From Marchantia polymorpha subsp. ruderalis (lineage: Eukaryota > Streptophyta > Marchantiopsida > Marchantiales > Marchantiaceae): 64,000 nucleotides of DNA. This document shows, piece after piece, positions 35,831 to 49,099 of this stretch (position 1 is its first letter; every line of letters begins with the position of its first letter). The stretch is taken from assembly GCA_037833965.1 (NCBI GenBank), contig AP031353.1, forward strand, positions 24,926,501-24,990,500, written 5' to 3'. The position numbers and the translations under genes are program-made. The notes below the pieces were generated by a model. The model was not told the DNA's origin and searched no databases. It saw nothing but the letters and a program-made list of their open reading frames with translations.

Positions 35831-38800
35831 GCCAAGTGCGGCCCTTATTGCACGTGGGCCCTTGAGGGCAGGCGTCCTTGTTTTTTCTTTGTCGGCCCTG
35901 GCGAGCTCCCTGTATGCAGACTTGCTGGTGCTTGCTGCAATGCTCATTCGACTTGCTTTGGCCTGGGTGACTAGGCTGAACTGCTGCTGCTGCTGCTGAT
36001 GCGTGTGCGGTTGCAGAAGTGTATGTATGAGAACCAGAGCATACGGGCCATCATGTACAACTGCGGCACATTCAGCTTTAGGCAGCTTTAGATCCGGATT
36101 CTCATACCGTACATTGACAAACTGTGAAATACTGTGGGCGTAATACTCGAGTATTTGTTCTTTCGCTACACAGCTGTCTACGGCTGTATTTCCTCCTCGA
36201 TACTGGAAAAGACAAATCAGGAGTCGGGTTTTTGCTTGTACCCGATTCCCCTCTTTAGTGCTGACAGTCTTCGGTTTTGAGGAGTCGCTGTTTCTTTATC
36301 GGTCATGGTATGGCATGGGGTACTGTATGTTGAAAATCGTATACTGTATAAGAACTGTAATGGAAATCGAATTGTTGGCGTTCGCAGGTCTTTTGACAGC
36401 TCAAACCATTTTCTGCAAACTTATCATCACAGATCAGTCCTGAAAAACAAACAGACTTTTCTTCTCAATCCTTTTTTTTCTTCATACACATGCAATGCAG
36501 ATTTCAAGCTGACTCCAAGCATGCTAACTGCGTTCCCACTACGCTTCGCAGCCAGTACAAGATGTTCATATCATGAGTACCGCCACCCGAACATGGTCAT
36601 AAAACAGAGGAAATAATCCAGTGGATTTTATCAAAGGGGAAATAACCCACTCTCCAATTCTTGCAGAGAATAAATTAAACGTCGGAGAAAAGTTCTAATA
36701 GAGGTATGAAACCATAAATGAAGTCTTCTGATAGTACAAAATTAAAGATAAAGGGAATGCAAGTTTGTGTGATCAGCAGCATGGTGAAGAAAGAACTTCG
36801 TGAAAAAAAATGCTGCATGCAAGTTTGGTAGGTCCTTAAGTTTCTAAGAACATTCCAGTATTGAAGTCATGGTGCGTGCATACAAGTGAGATGCTGCACT
36901 ACCTTTTACGTACGACTTGAGAGGTCTTCATTTCTTTTTCTATATTACTCGGTTTCCTTGATAGGAATTGAAAATTTTCAAGTAAAAATTGTAAGCACCC
37001 AAGATCGAAAGAGGCAATAAATATTTTCAAAGATGGACCATCTAAGTCTTCGTCTCACTGTAGACAAAACTTCTGAACACCGCTTTCCGATCTTTAGTGG
37101 AGGCACATGCAAGAGACAATGATCTGATGCTGTGCAGGCAGAGAGTAGCCTAGATCATCGTACCATAAGTGGGCGTGAAAAATCCGTTGAGTGATTCCCA
37201 GTTCGATCGGAGAAGACGAGGAGATCGGAGGTTGCAGTAAAAGGCGATACGAGGTCTCTATGAGCCCCTCGGTGTCTCGGACTCGACTTGGTCGTTCAGC
37301 GGCCACCCTCGAATGTAAGTGAAAGGATGTCCTTATTTAATTCAGGAGAGCTTCAGATTATTCTTTCTTGCAAGTACAGAGGCATTATTTTCTCCGTTGG
37401 CTGCGACGATAGGTGAAAAGTTACTCTGGGCACTGACGATTCTGCTGTTGGCCAACTATGGCGGTAAGATCTTCCGTCTTCTTGTCCCTTGAATGCGTCT
37501 GAAGGTTCAGCATCGTCAAAAGAATAGAATGATTTTCAGTTCGACTCCAGGCGCATCCAACAAGCATTGGTTGTACAAACAGGACAGCTATGGTGGCTTG
37601 GCAATTTATTTCAATTTTTACTTTTTATTTTAGCTCGCCATGACGAATCCACTTGGCTGGAGTTTCATCCAAAAGTGGTATACTTTTGAGGAAACTACTT
37701 TATGAATGTATAAACACCAAAAAGTTGGTTCAAATACATCAATGATATCGAGTATCGAAATAAATAATGTTATAATTACGCAATATGTGTGTTCGTTTAT
37801 AAAAGTTTTTATATCTTTCAAAAGAAGGGTATTCTTGAACGTGTTGAAAGTGTGCGTTTGTTCACATGACATGATAACCACGGAAACATCAACTTTCTCT
37901 TTTTTTCAATTCAAAAGATTTGAGTTTAAGGAAATCAACAAGAATTTTACGTGGGCTATTTGTACTAATTTGAGAATGATTTTTTACTAGTTTTGAAGAA
38001 GATTATATATGAAATTTCTCAATGTAAATATTATGATTGTGAATTGATTTTGCATTTCATATCAACAATCGGTTGGAGGTATCAAATCAATGATTAAAAA
38101 TCATTGATATGATACCTCCAACCTTTAATCTTCTCTATGAATGTTCTATACTGTTGCAGAAACTGGAAGTACCATATGAATGATATATATATGAATGGTA
38201 TGAAAATTAAACAATAATATTAATGCCTAATTATATCCATTATCTCTACTGAAGGATGAGAAAAATTCCAAATTCCAGTGATTTATCTGATAAAAGTATA
38301 TTGCAAAGATAAATGTACACATGTTATTCACTCTTACGAAGACGTAATGCAATATATTTTTTGTGTTCTCCTCTTTGGAAGGATAATCTTCCCTTTCAAT
38401 GTTAAAAATTTCAAGAATACCACAACACGTGTCAGTCAAGAAGATTACTGTCAACAGACGAGGTTCTTTGGTCAAGTTCGGATTACAAGGGTGCCAATGT
38501 GCTCTAGTAACAAAAGGAGTGACACAAGTCATTTCATCTTTCATTCCACAAACGTAAATGAGAACCTTCGTATCTAGGATGTATCATTTTCAGATTCTCA
38601 TAACAAAATTAGTAAGTCTTTGATCCGATCATCGTTTAGTATTTCCACTAGTAGCCAAGCCCTATCTATTCAACGAGATGAACTACAACACTCCGAAGAA
38701 ATCCAGTAGTAGCTGATACATTATTTGACCTGATGAGCACAGAGCATGAAATTGTAAGATAAAATTCGCAACCCACGGTTTTTCCGGTCTTGAAAAATCT

Positions 38801-39200
38801 GAAATTATATGAGAGAGAGAGAGATTGAAAGAATATGAAGCGCCTGGACTGTGTAACTGGATTCATAAATTTGGGAGTTACATTGCATCATGAAGTCCCA
38901 GATACAACCAACGAGAAGTGCGTATCAAGGAATGTAGTGTGTAGCGTTTATAACACTAGAAATGATTTGCTTCCAATATATGCTTTGAGGCTAGATATTT
39001 GATATGCTTCGATCAGCATGACTAATTTTTCTAGATATTGAAGACTAACTTGTTCCACTTCTTTCGATATTCAACACGAAACAGCAACTTTTTCGACATT
39101 TCATGAGCTAAATTATTGATGGGGAAAAATGCCAAATGATGGGCAGTTTCTTCGGACGTTGACCTTAAAAAGTCGAACATTGGAAAGTCAATAATTGAGA
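35831..39200. other. No gene firmly recognised; one possible spliced transcript
   Basis: 35.9-36.6 kb contains CTG triplets and unconvincing frames. 37.25-37.47 kb has two consensus donors on the plus strand around a hydrophobic frame (see findings). 37.5-39.2 kb is AT-rich with no coding signal. Confidence 0.35.
38071..38123. repeat. Near-perfect inverted repeat with tiny loop
   Basis: Arms of about 23 bases (38071-38093 and 38101-38123) are reverse complements with one mismatch. They share GGTTGGAGGTATCA and ATCAATGA, with a 7-base A-rich loop. It lies in AT-rich sequence. Confidence 0.75.
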
Positions 39201-39231
39201 CTCAAAGCCTCAAAGCCTCAAAGCCTCAAAG
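39201..39231. repeat. 8-bp tandem repeat CTCAAAGC
   Basis: Almost four perfect head-to-tail units of CTCAAAGC. No surrounding gene gives it a context. Confidence 0.9.
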
Positions 39232-42200
39232 ATGACGAGCCGTTCGTAACCTCCATCTTTTCAATGGAAGTTTATTTCCATCACGATGTTCCAAGGTTGA
39301 TGACATATGCTCATTCGTTTTAAAAGAAAGGAGGGTCGGTCCTCATAGATCCACTATCCACGAGAATAATATATTGTAGAGACCCTGCACTCTAGTACGC
39401 ATCCTCATTCCCTCATTCCTGGACAAGAAGACATGATGACTCTCGACCCTCGGGTGTGCCCCGGAGTGAGCACGAGGTTGTTTATAAACAGGTTCCTCGT
39501 GAACAAATCATTCAACTCTCCAAACCTGCTCTTGTCTATCGAAGTTTCTCGCCTCATGACCTGCCTATGATATCGTTGCATCCCAAGTACCACCACTCCG
39601 ATTCTCTTCAATCCACACGTTATTCCATTAGACTCCATACCGGCACTTAAATCAGTTTCCTCGCCAAGACCACGGGATATCCATCCACAATTTAATGATT
39701 CCTCCAATGATTTTTTGCCGCTAACACGAGGATTTCAAATCTCCCAGCAATCCTTCATGTTCCTCGACCGCAAGCTCCCCGACACGAGAGTTTCGAATCC
39801 CGGTGTGATGACTCCCAGAAGAAGCAATTGACAACTTGGTGACTCTCTTCCCTCCCTCCCTCGTTCGAACCCTAAGTCCGGAAAGCAGTAGCACGGAACG
39901 AGAGAAGCAAGAACGAAAGGACTTCAGGGAGTGAACCTTAAAGTTCGAAGTAACGGTCTCTAAAGTCTGGAATAAGAGCACGCGTGGAACTTTAAATAGG
40001 ACTAGTTTCCCAGGACCCGGTACCTCTAATTTTAGAGCGCCATCGCTCCTCGACTGAAGGAAGGCCAACGATGGAGCAACTATAACCGCGTAGGAATTTA
40101 CGAGGTAAGCAAATCACTCCCGGTGGTCATCAATTCGCCGCCGCCGACAGCCTCCCCGACCTGTCAGACGCCTCCCGACGGGAGGGATGGTCGTCCATCT
40201 TCGGTCTGGAACAGCCGGTCAGCGAGTGTCGTTGTTCCGATCTTAACTAGCGTATGTATGCACCCCCGGGCGAATGAATGGGAGCGAAAGTGCCCGGGAC
40301 CGTAGAGACAGGTACAGATGGAGGAGTGTCTGTCAGATGTGACGGCGACCGAATTTGAAAGATGCATTTAGTGTTTCGAGGGTGGCACTTAATCCACATC
40401 TCATAATTATATTTGCTCAGGAGCGTCTACTACAGCTCTGAAGACTTCACGGCCAGGGGATCCCAGGGAACGATGGTTTGCTGAGCTATGTCTGTAAGGT
40501 ACAGAGAGAGAAAGAGAGTGTCTGTAGAGTACAAGAGCTACGGACCTTGTGGGTGACCGTGGATCGGTCTGATGATATTTGTAGATGAAAGCCATTGATG
40601 AATTTTTGGTCTCCCCTGCGTTGCGATCAGTTGGCAATTTAATTTCACATGAATTTTGTACAATTCAAGCAATCCCTTCATTTGAGAGAATTGAAGTGAA
40701 AGTAGTTCACTGATCACAAGGTTCGAGTGTGCTAAGAAGCGCGGCAGGTCTGTGTCATCGTCTTTGATGGGTGCCTATGGATGGTGTTTACATCTTGTCA
40801 ACAGTGCTGGTGTACAGAGTGGGAACAAATGCCACGTTTCTTAACCATGGTACGAAACGAAATTTCATCACCTCACATGAACTTCGCCGTCGATCGATTT
40901 TGAGAAGAAGAAAGTACATTCATCCAGTTTAGTATTCCTATAGAATAGTGACGTTTCAAATGCACCGGCTAACCCTTGAAGGCAGTCCCGTCAACAGTGT
41001 TCCACGGGTAACTGGAGAACATTTTATGGTTCCATAAACTGCACCCATAAAGTTATCGGTAAATGAACATTCCCGTATGTGTTTCGTGCACTATTTACAC
41101 TTCCTAAATCTTAGTGTTTTACCGAACTTTTGGCGTATTCTCGGTAGATATACACTTTCTGGATTACGTACGCAAGATTCGTTGGATACACAAAGATTAT
41201 CAAAATTAATCAAATGGGTATGGGAGGTTTGATCGACATAAGATTTCTATTCCATTAAAAAAGTCATACGAATGCATTTTAGAATCCTGAAAAAATTAGT
41301 GGACGTGCCAGTGTAATGAGAGTTATAACGTGACTGTCATTGTAGAAAAGAAGATTCGGCTTGATAATCGGGAATCAGATACTAATATGTTCTGCACTTA
41401 TAGTCATCATAGATCTTCTCGCTGCAGTACTGTTTTCCAATAGAATTTGGTTAATGTACACCCAATCATACACCAGAATTTTAGATTCAGGAAATTACTT
41501 CCACCCATTTAGAAAACTAAATCACATACAAGTTATTTTGCATTCGTTTACTCAATTCATAGAATTACATAATTGATAGTTAGTGAAAATAGTCTTGAAT
41601 GGTGTGTCACCACTTACATAACTCTATGTGTGGTTGAGTTGATCATATGTATGTATATATCAAAAGACATACATATATATGTATTTTGAGCCGATTGTAT
41701 GATAAGCCGATTGTATGTATCATAGCTTTATTCCACTGGAGCTGACCTTTCGGAACAAAAGGCTGAGATGAGATCTAGTGCTCAAGCAGTAGTTCTCCAT
41801 TGGGAACTTCTGGGATTCAGTTTTTGAATTAGAGACTTTGAATGTGAGGCGATTTAAGGAAAGCAGCTAATGCAAGAGAAAATAAAATCACTAAAGAAAA
41901 AGTTTATTTTTCTTTGTTGTTATTTTTTGAATCTATAAATGCGATGGGATTTTTTGTTGCTAAAATTTTGAATCTAAGGTAATTATGTACTCAATTCTGT
42001 TGCCCGTTGTTACCTTGTTGAAATTTTCTAATTACTGCCCTTATTTCAGCCTCAATGTCTGGTGGGAAGTATTTTTCGAACTTCTGTAAAGAATAAAGAA
42101 GAAAGTAGCAAAATTTTCATCACAAGATACGACATTTCTTTTACTTGATGTAACATCGATCATTGAAGAGGATACCGAATGGATAGATTGTGAATTTTTT

Positions 42201-43989
42201 ACAAGAAGAAAGTGCAGACCAGTTCAAGTTGGGTTCATGAGTGCCAAGAAGTTACGAGGGGGACGAGTGAGATGTTTGAATTCTTCTCATCTCTTGGCTC
42301 AACGGTGACGGACAGGACAGTGTAGCATCTCATCCTTATCATCATTGTAGTTGGATCCATGATATACGAAGAAGAAGATGATATTCATCAAATTGGCATG
42401 AAATGCTGAATATTCTCTGAACATGCTGAATAATCCGTTCCCTTGGCAGCCCATATGATTAGCACCAAAAGCAACCCCAAACCCCATTATGCAACTAATA
42501 TCATAACCAAAGTCTCTTACACTCCTGTACATCGCCTCTGCCAAGTTACTTGTTCACTTGTTTCGATTTGCATTGTCCACGGCCGAGATCCGACTGCAAC
42601 AATAGATGACTATGGATGTTCATAGGATAAAGTAACTTGGTGCTTAGCTTGACCCCAAGCTCTATGAGACATAGACCATGTCTCATCATCAAATTTACCG
42701 TGGTTGTTAAAACATAGTCCGTGTATTCACAATTGGGACTATTTATGTCACACAATGAAGTATCATTGTATATCATCTAAACTAACATATGTATGTGGCA
42801 AAAGAAAACGTCTCAAACCTCTATGTAAGAATATTTTGGATACAAATCAGCTCAAAATCACGAGCATGTAAGTTCTTCTCCTTGCCTTTAATCCTGTACT
42901 GCAAAAAAAATGCTTTTACACTAGTCCTCACTTTGATACAACCTAAATTATTCATTCACGATAGGGATCTTTATGGTGGCAATTTATTGATTAATTCAAT
43001 GAGAATGTAAAACCAGAGGCAACTGAATTTCTAGACCTAAGCTTGAGAATAAAAAACTGGTAGCCTGGAGATCCCAAGTTGTCTAATCGGCATACTATCA
43101 AGATAGTTTTAAATGCTATAGAAAATTATAAATTTTCATAACTAAACCTGGATCATCATATTCAACCCTTCAAATGATTATACTGTTGTACAAATTTAAA
43201 AGATCGATAGAAAGCGCTCGAAGAGACTTTATCTGGTATATCCTGTTTGGCTTTCATTGCGCAGGAATTGTTTTAAGTTGGTGATAAGCTTATTAAGAAG
43301 CTTGCTTGTTATCTTGACTTTGGTGGAGCCTCACTTCCATAAAGCTACATTCCTCTTGATGTCTTTTTCGATTTAGCCGTCCGTCAATGTCTCCTCAGTA
43401 CCTCGATGTTAAGATCATTAACTCTTTTACGGTGTTCTCATCAGGTTTGATTTATTTTTTTGGGCTTTTTTTAATCTAAAAAGCCACATCTGTTATAATA
43501 ATCGGTTTTGTGTCATTTTGACATTTTATTGAATATTTAGAACGAAAGGGATTGATCCAACAACATTAAACAGTTTCAAGAGAAAATAAAAAAATGTTTT
43601 ACTTTTGGGAAGGTTTTTGGTAGGATATTCAATGAATAGGTCTAGAATTTCTACTTAGGAAGTGAAGAAGGAGAGTATTGAAACATTTCTGAAATTTTCT
43701 AGTATTAAGAAATCTAGCAATTCAGAATTTTTTGACAGAACTAAAATTTATAATATGACAGAATCATGAAGGTCATTTGATGTAGCTAATATTTGTAGTC
43801 GTCTCATATGATACAAGAGATGAACTGCATCGTTTACTCTAATTTATAACGGCAAATCCGAGAAAGTGGAACAAAAATATAAAGTGAGGGGGAGGAGTAC
43901 ACAGAGGTGCACAACAGGGAAAAGATGCGAAACCCAAGGGAAGAAATGAAAGAGGCTTTAGTGAATTCAATGTGAATAAAAGCACCAAA

Positions 43990-44024
43990 ATATGACACGT
44001 CAAAGTTTACCTGACGTGTCATAT
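43990..44024. repeat. Perfect 13-bp inverted repeat containing ACGT cores
   Basis: ATATGACACGTCA and its exact reverse complement are separated by nine bases. Each arm holds a TGACACGTCA-type palindrome-like box with the ACGT core bound by plant bZIP factors. It could be a regulatory site or a hairpin. Confidence 0.7.
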
Positions 44025-45293
44025 ATGTTGCGATACTCAAGCATTATCTACTGTCTGATCCCAAAAGTGTTTATGAAGAATATCCAATGAAGTAAGACGG
44101 ACGGTTTGTGGGCGTACTCAAGCCCATCAACATAGACTTTATTCTAAAAGAACGTATAGAGTCAATTTGTTGTAACCGTGGTTACTTCCAGTTGTTAAAT
44201 TTGGGATGTTATTGAACATGAAAGTGACAGTTTGGTAATAGTCGGATAATAATCTTTTGTTCGATGCATGTCGAAGGAACCAAATGTTGATGCTGATATT
44301 GGAGAGTGCACCCCATTGTCATTCACTGTGGAGATAGCGTTCGTAGGAGCTGCAATGATGCATGGAGACATCTTTTCTGGAACAGTGTGAGCATCGTACG
44401 AAGATTATCTTAATCACATTAGAAACCATTTATAAATTAGAAACTATTTATAAAATACACGTAATGTACCTTCTAAATCAGACTTTGGAAGTAAGCGCCA
44501 ATCAGGGCAACCTATAATTTAAGCTGATCCGAATCTTCAACCGGAGTTAATTCAAAGCATCATGCTTTGAACTGAACCTAAACTTAGGCGTCCTCAATTG
44601 AGTTCTTAATTACTCCACAACGCTCTAATTTCGTATCGAGTCATGCACATACTAAACCTTTTTCCGTCTTCTAAGTGAACAATTATTGTACTCTAAATAC
44701 ATCATTTGTGGCGTGGGGCTTACGCCCAAGAAAGTGAAGTTTACGTTACCCAGCGTATGATTCAGATAAAATAGTCGACCGTAGAAATTTTTAGTTAAAC
44801 AACAGATGTCTGGACGGAGCCTTTCCCACCCAATTGGGAAGACTTTCAAAGTCGAGAAATGCACCCGAGATTGATTTGCGTGTCATGGTTAGGCAGAAGA
44901 ACCTTTGTATCTTTTTCGGGAATGAGGTTTATCGAGACCTGGATGAACCAGGTCTGCTCGTCCGGATTCCACAGGGCAAGAAGTGAGCAGAAGTTACACC
45001 TACTTTTCTAGCGCTTGCAGCAGTTGGGGCCAGGCGAGGTGTGATGTCGAATGTGAGAAGAGGGACATTTCAGGTCTCGCAGAAAGCAAATGTGTGTGTA
45101 AAGTAGAGTCGTGGGATTCGTACTTATCCAGCTGCCAAATGTCGGCCATACGAACATACTACACCTTAGCTTCTTCGTCTAGCGGAGGTCCCACCTAAAA
45201 CCCAAAGGTCGCAAATTCATCATGTCAACCACACCGTTACCAACCACAGTAGGTCTTCCTCACCACGTGCCCTCTACTGTGGTACACGTAATC

Positions 45294-45334
45294 GCACCAC
45301 CACCACAACGCCACCAATGGTTGTGGTGGTGGTG
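45294..45334. repeat. Inverted repeat of CAC/GTG triplets
   Basis: CACCACCACCACAA pairs with TTGTGGTGGTGGTG over a loop of about 13 bases. An outer imperfect pair (CCACAGTAGG and CCTCTACTGTGG) lies at 45245-45282, just upstream, so several hairpins are packed into 100 bases. Confidence 0.65.
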
Positions 45335-47160
45335 TTATGACTCGTCGTATGAGCGACGACGTTCCACGCACTGCCGACGAGGTAGACAGTCTACGGAGAG
45401 AAGAACTTCCCTTCGGAGTGCGAACCATGTCGTGGAAAGCAGAACGGGACATTAACTATGGCAGTTTGGGGACAGCGGATTTCGGAGGCGGGCTTAAAGA
45501 GGGACGACTAAGACGGGGAGGGGGAGGAGGAGGAGGAGGAACACAAGTCCATTCCAGAGGCGCCCCATCGATTCTCGCGAGCGAAGGGCATGCTGCACAA
45601 GACATTTATTCTGCATACTTGCTTCTTCGTTCCTTTCCCAGTCCGAGAATCGTCCAATTATGAGAAGTATTAAGACGGGCTCCACGGTACTGACTGAATG
45701 AAGAAGAAGGTTGGACTGCTCGCAGTCTTCGGAACAGCACTCGTTCAAACTTCACTGGGCCTTCCTTCCATAGCCGAGCTCCAAAAAACGTGACTCGTTC
45801 AAACCCGGAGCAACTGCCTTTCTCATCCCTCACCCCTGAAGAAGTAGATTTGAAGGCAGTTGAGCGACCCACCCCGATCTAACCCAAACCGACCCGATCT
45901 GCTCTGAGCTGCGCTGTTCGATGTTATTGTTGCGACATAGAGCAAATCCAATGTCGCTTGCACTTTTGCGGGGTGCATCCATGGCGTACTACCGGCCTGC
46001 CAGCTGCAGGGCAAGGCGCAAAGCACTGTAGGCCTTAGGCTGGTACATAGTTCAAACAAAAACCATTTTCTTAAGAGTTTGGATTTTTGTCTTCCTCAAA
46101 TGGCCTTTGCGTACAATCGAGCTGCAGTGAACCTTGGGAGGCGGATTTGGCCTATTTTTACCACAGTCAACCGTCGTCTGGCAGGGTGCCTCGTACTTGG
46201 ACTGTCCCAAACATGGAAGTCCTACTTGGTCCGAGGAATAGAAATATCTGGCTCTTCCAGATGGACAGATGCTGTTTTCAGTACTGCACTATACTTCTCT
46301 ATTCGGGGTCCGCGTTTGAATTTCTTTGATTCCATATTCCCCGTCGTCGTCGCGGGATTCGACGAACACATTAGCTCCCACATAAATTTGAATGGAAATA
46401 GCGCGAGCGCAAGCCCAGTGTCTAACCATTCCTTCGAACCTGATACCCATACCGCAGGACTGTACTTCCCCATGTACAAGCAAGGCGATCGTCGTGGTCT
46501 GGGACATCTCATAACCGGGTAGGCCTATAGCTGACCCAGAGGCTAATGAAATCAGGCACCATAAATCTCAGGTGAAGAAATTGTTAAGGAATTAGACAAA
46601 AAGGAAATCAGAGTAGAAGGCTATCGCTCTGGACTCGGTCGATGGTGCATACCAGGGAAACGTTTCTCGAAATACGGTATTCTTAGTTCGATACTATACA
46701 GCAAATTTGGCAGTTCCGTGAATATCATGCCACCCGGAAGGACATGTACCGCCTCTTGGATGGTTCGATCGATGCGCCTAAGCTGGGCCGGAATGGGTCC
46801 ATTCTTATTAATGACAGTATCCATCTCGTGGATCTTTCTTATAAGATATGAAGGGAGCAGCATCGAGATTCCTATCTGGATCCCGGAATAGATAATTCTC
46901 TTGTAAAGCCCCGACGTGAGAATGGCAAATCTTCATGGCAAATCCACAATGCGGGGCAAGTCGCGAACACGAGATTACATTCAGATTCCGAGGCAGGGTT
47001 CGCGTTCGGGTTTGCGTTTGCGGGCCGAGTTCCCTTCGTCTGATCCGGAGCAGCCGGTGCGGGACACGGGGATTTAAAATGATGACTAGAGTTCGAGGCC
47101 GAATTTTGTCGGGATCGACTGCAAGTTCAGGACGGGCAGCGAGGCCGAAAATGTTGGGGG

Positions 47161-47195
47161 ATATATAAATATATAAATATATAAATATAAATATG
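47161..47195. repeat. AT-rich tandem repeat
   Basis: About four units of ATATATAA-like sequence inside an otherwise GC-rich stretch. Confidence 0.85.
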
Positions 47196-49099
47196 TATAG
47201 AGGGAAAGGCTGTCAATACAGGGGCGTCGGATAAAGAAAAAACAGAGAGCTGCCTCCGATTGCGGGCGGAAGAAGTGGGGCCGAATATGGGCGGGCCAGA
47301 AGTTTGGATTCTTGTTCGCGATTCGGTTTGGCGGCGACCCATTACGTTCGAATTGAACATTCGTCGTGTCGGTCGGACGCGACAAAGCTGCGTGGAGCTC
47401 TTTCCGTGCACAGAGATGCGTCTGGTGCTCCATGCCCCCAGGAGGACCAGTGGTCCTGCTCCGGACACGGGCCTGTGCCGGATCGGTCCCATCGGGAAAT
47501 CTGCCCGTCGCCACCTCGTCATCGGAAAACCTGCCCGTCGCCACCACGGCGATGCCGAGCCTCGTTACGGGAAAACTGTAGCTCCGGGTGTTCAGAACTA
47601 CGACTACGGAACGGGAAGGGAAGGGAAGGGGAGGGACGGATCGACATTCGTTTGCCACTACCGTGACGAAGATTATGGCCCAGAGCTACGATGCGTGTAC
47701 AACATTCGATTGGGATCATCATTGAGAATGTAAGGGCTCTTGATCTCGGCGATACCGTGAGTATGTGCGCAAAATAAAATCCGCAGTCCGTAGTGGCAAC
47801 TTCCATCATCCACGATCGAGGTCTTTGATTCAGACGCAGCTGCTGCTGCTACTGTGCCGGCCAGGGACGGCGAGAGACGAAGGGTGGGAATGTTGCATTT
47901 ACACACATCCTGCGCCTACAGTCCTCCGGCACCCGCATACTTCGGCTTTATGTTTGTGGAAGATTTGAGGCTCAGATGCATCAGTGTTCAAGGAGTTCCG
48001 GCTTCCGGAGGCAGGACGCATCTCTGAGCCTTTCCGGGTCTGTGGGTCGAAGGACCAGCCGGACCATGACAGCAACTGAATTTGGTAGATCTGTTCTATG
48101 GTAAGAGGGTACCCACGATCAAATCGAGCCCTCCTCCTTTCTCCGCGCACTTGCAGAGTTGAGGACGGCAGAGAATGTTGCAATCAGGACTATACGCACA
48201 ATAGTGGATCACAAGTTTCTATGTGAGGCCATTCCTAGTTGCAGTCAAAGAGCCTCAAGAGGAGTTATGGGAGAGGAGAATATTCAGAGATTCGTGTCGA
48301 GGTTTTGCGTCTTATGGATTGAATGACTGCAAGTTGGAGTACCCACGTTGCAATCCATTTATTCATTCCGGCCTTGGACAGGTCATCGATATGGGACAAG
48401 AGTTTGATGTGAGTGTCACTCTGTGTGCAGTGGGCAGCAATGTTCCCCTCGGTGCTCGTTTGGCTCTCTCACATTGGACCCATCTCTGGTTAGTTAGTTA
48501 GTGAACGCAAACCAAGATGAGAACAACAGATACATGATCATGCATGATAGAACGCATTCACTTGCTTTGACGCATTGCCAACTTTTTGAGATTGAATAGG
48601 AATATGCAATAAATCCTCGAACTGTACACGTCAGGTTGATGAACGAGAGATTTAGTCTAACTGGAGCAGAAGTCAAGGGCTCCAAAGATCGATTCTCATT
48701 ATGAGGGTGTGGAACTGATAGCAGCACATGTTTACAGTGCAAAACACGACACATGGATTCAGTTGTTGGTATGCCATCTTGCAACCATTAGAGGATGAAG
48801 GTATGAGTCTTTATGCAAACGATCGCAAGTCTTCCTTGTGACTTGTGATCCGCCTCTTTCGCTTTATGAAATTGCCCCACCCTCGACAACTCCCCAAGTG
48901 GTTTGCCTCGTGATCCTACACCTGAATAATAGAGCTAATGTTAATCACTGGACTCGAAGCTCTTGAGTTGCACTAGATTGCCTGGACTCTCTTCTGAAGA
49001 CCACGAATCTCGTTATGGGGAGTTTGCTTACTGTTTGAGGTAGCACTGTTTGCGACCAATGAGGGCATGATGCGATTTATCACCCAGAATGTAGAGAGG

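Larger units (their letters stand above)
39232..49080. other. Long region without a recognised gene
   Basis: 39.3-40.6 kb and 44.9-48.5 kb are balanced to GC-rich; 41-44.8 kb is AT-rich. The longer frames (46079-46522 plus, 46222-46512 minus, 47086-47658 minus and 47260-47733 plus) overlap each other on opposite strands and carry no domain I recognise. Simple repeats and hairpins are listed separately. Old transposon sequence is likely but was not identified. Confidence 0.35.

Noticed and set aside
41640..41725. TATATG-rich inverted and direct repeats
   Set aside because: They are low-complexity AT sequence, where such pairing is expected by chance.
42299..42544. 81-residue minus frame rich in Gly and aromatic residues
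   Set aside because: It looked membrane-like at first, but the hydrophobic stretch is short, the context is AT-rich and no homologue is recalled.
34271..45870. AAGGCAGTTGAGCG shared at 34271 and 45853
   Set aside because: It is a single short shared string with unrelated flanks, so it is not evidence of a repeat family by itself.
46079..46522. 147-codon frame as a gene
   Set aside because: An equally open frame exists on the opposite strand and no family resemblance was seen. It may be old transposon sequence but is not supported.
47086..47733. Pair of opposing frames of 190 and 157 codons
   Set aside because: They overlap antisense, are rich in Arg/Gly/Pro, include AT-repeat-encoded tyrosine runs, and match nothing I know.
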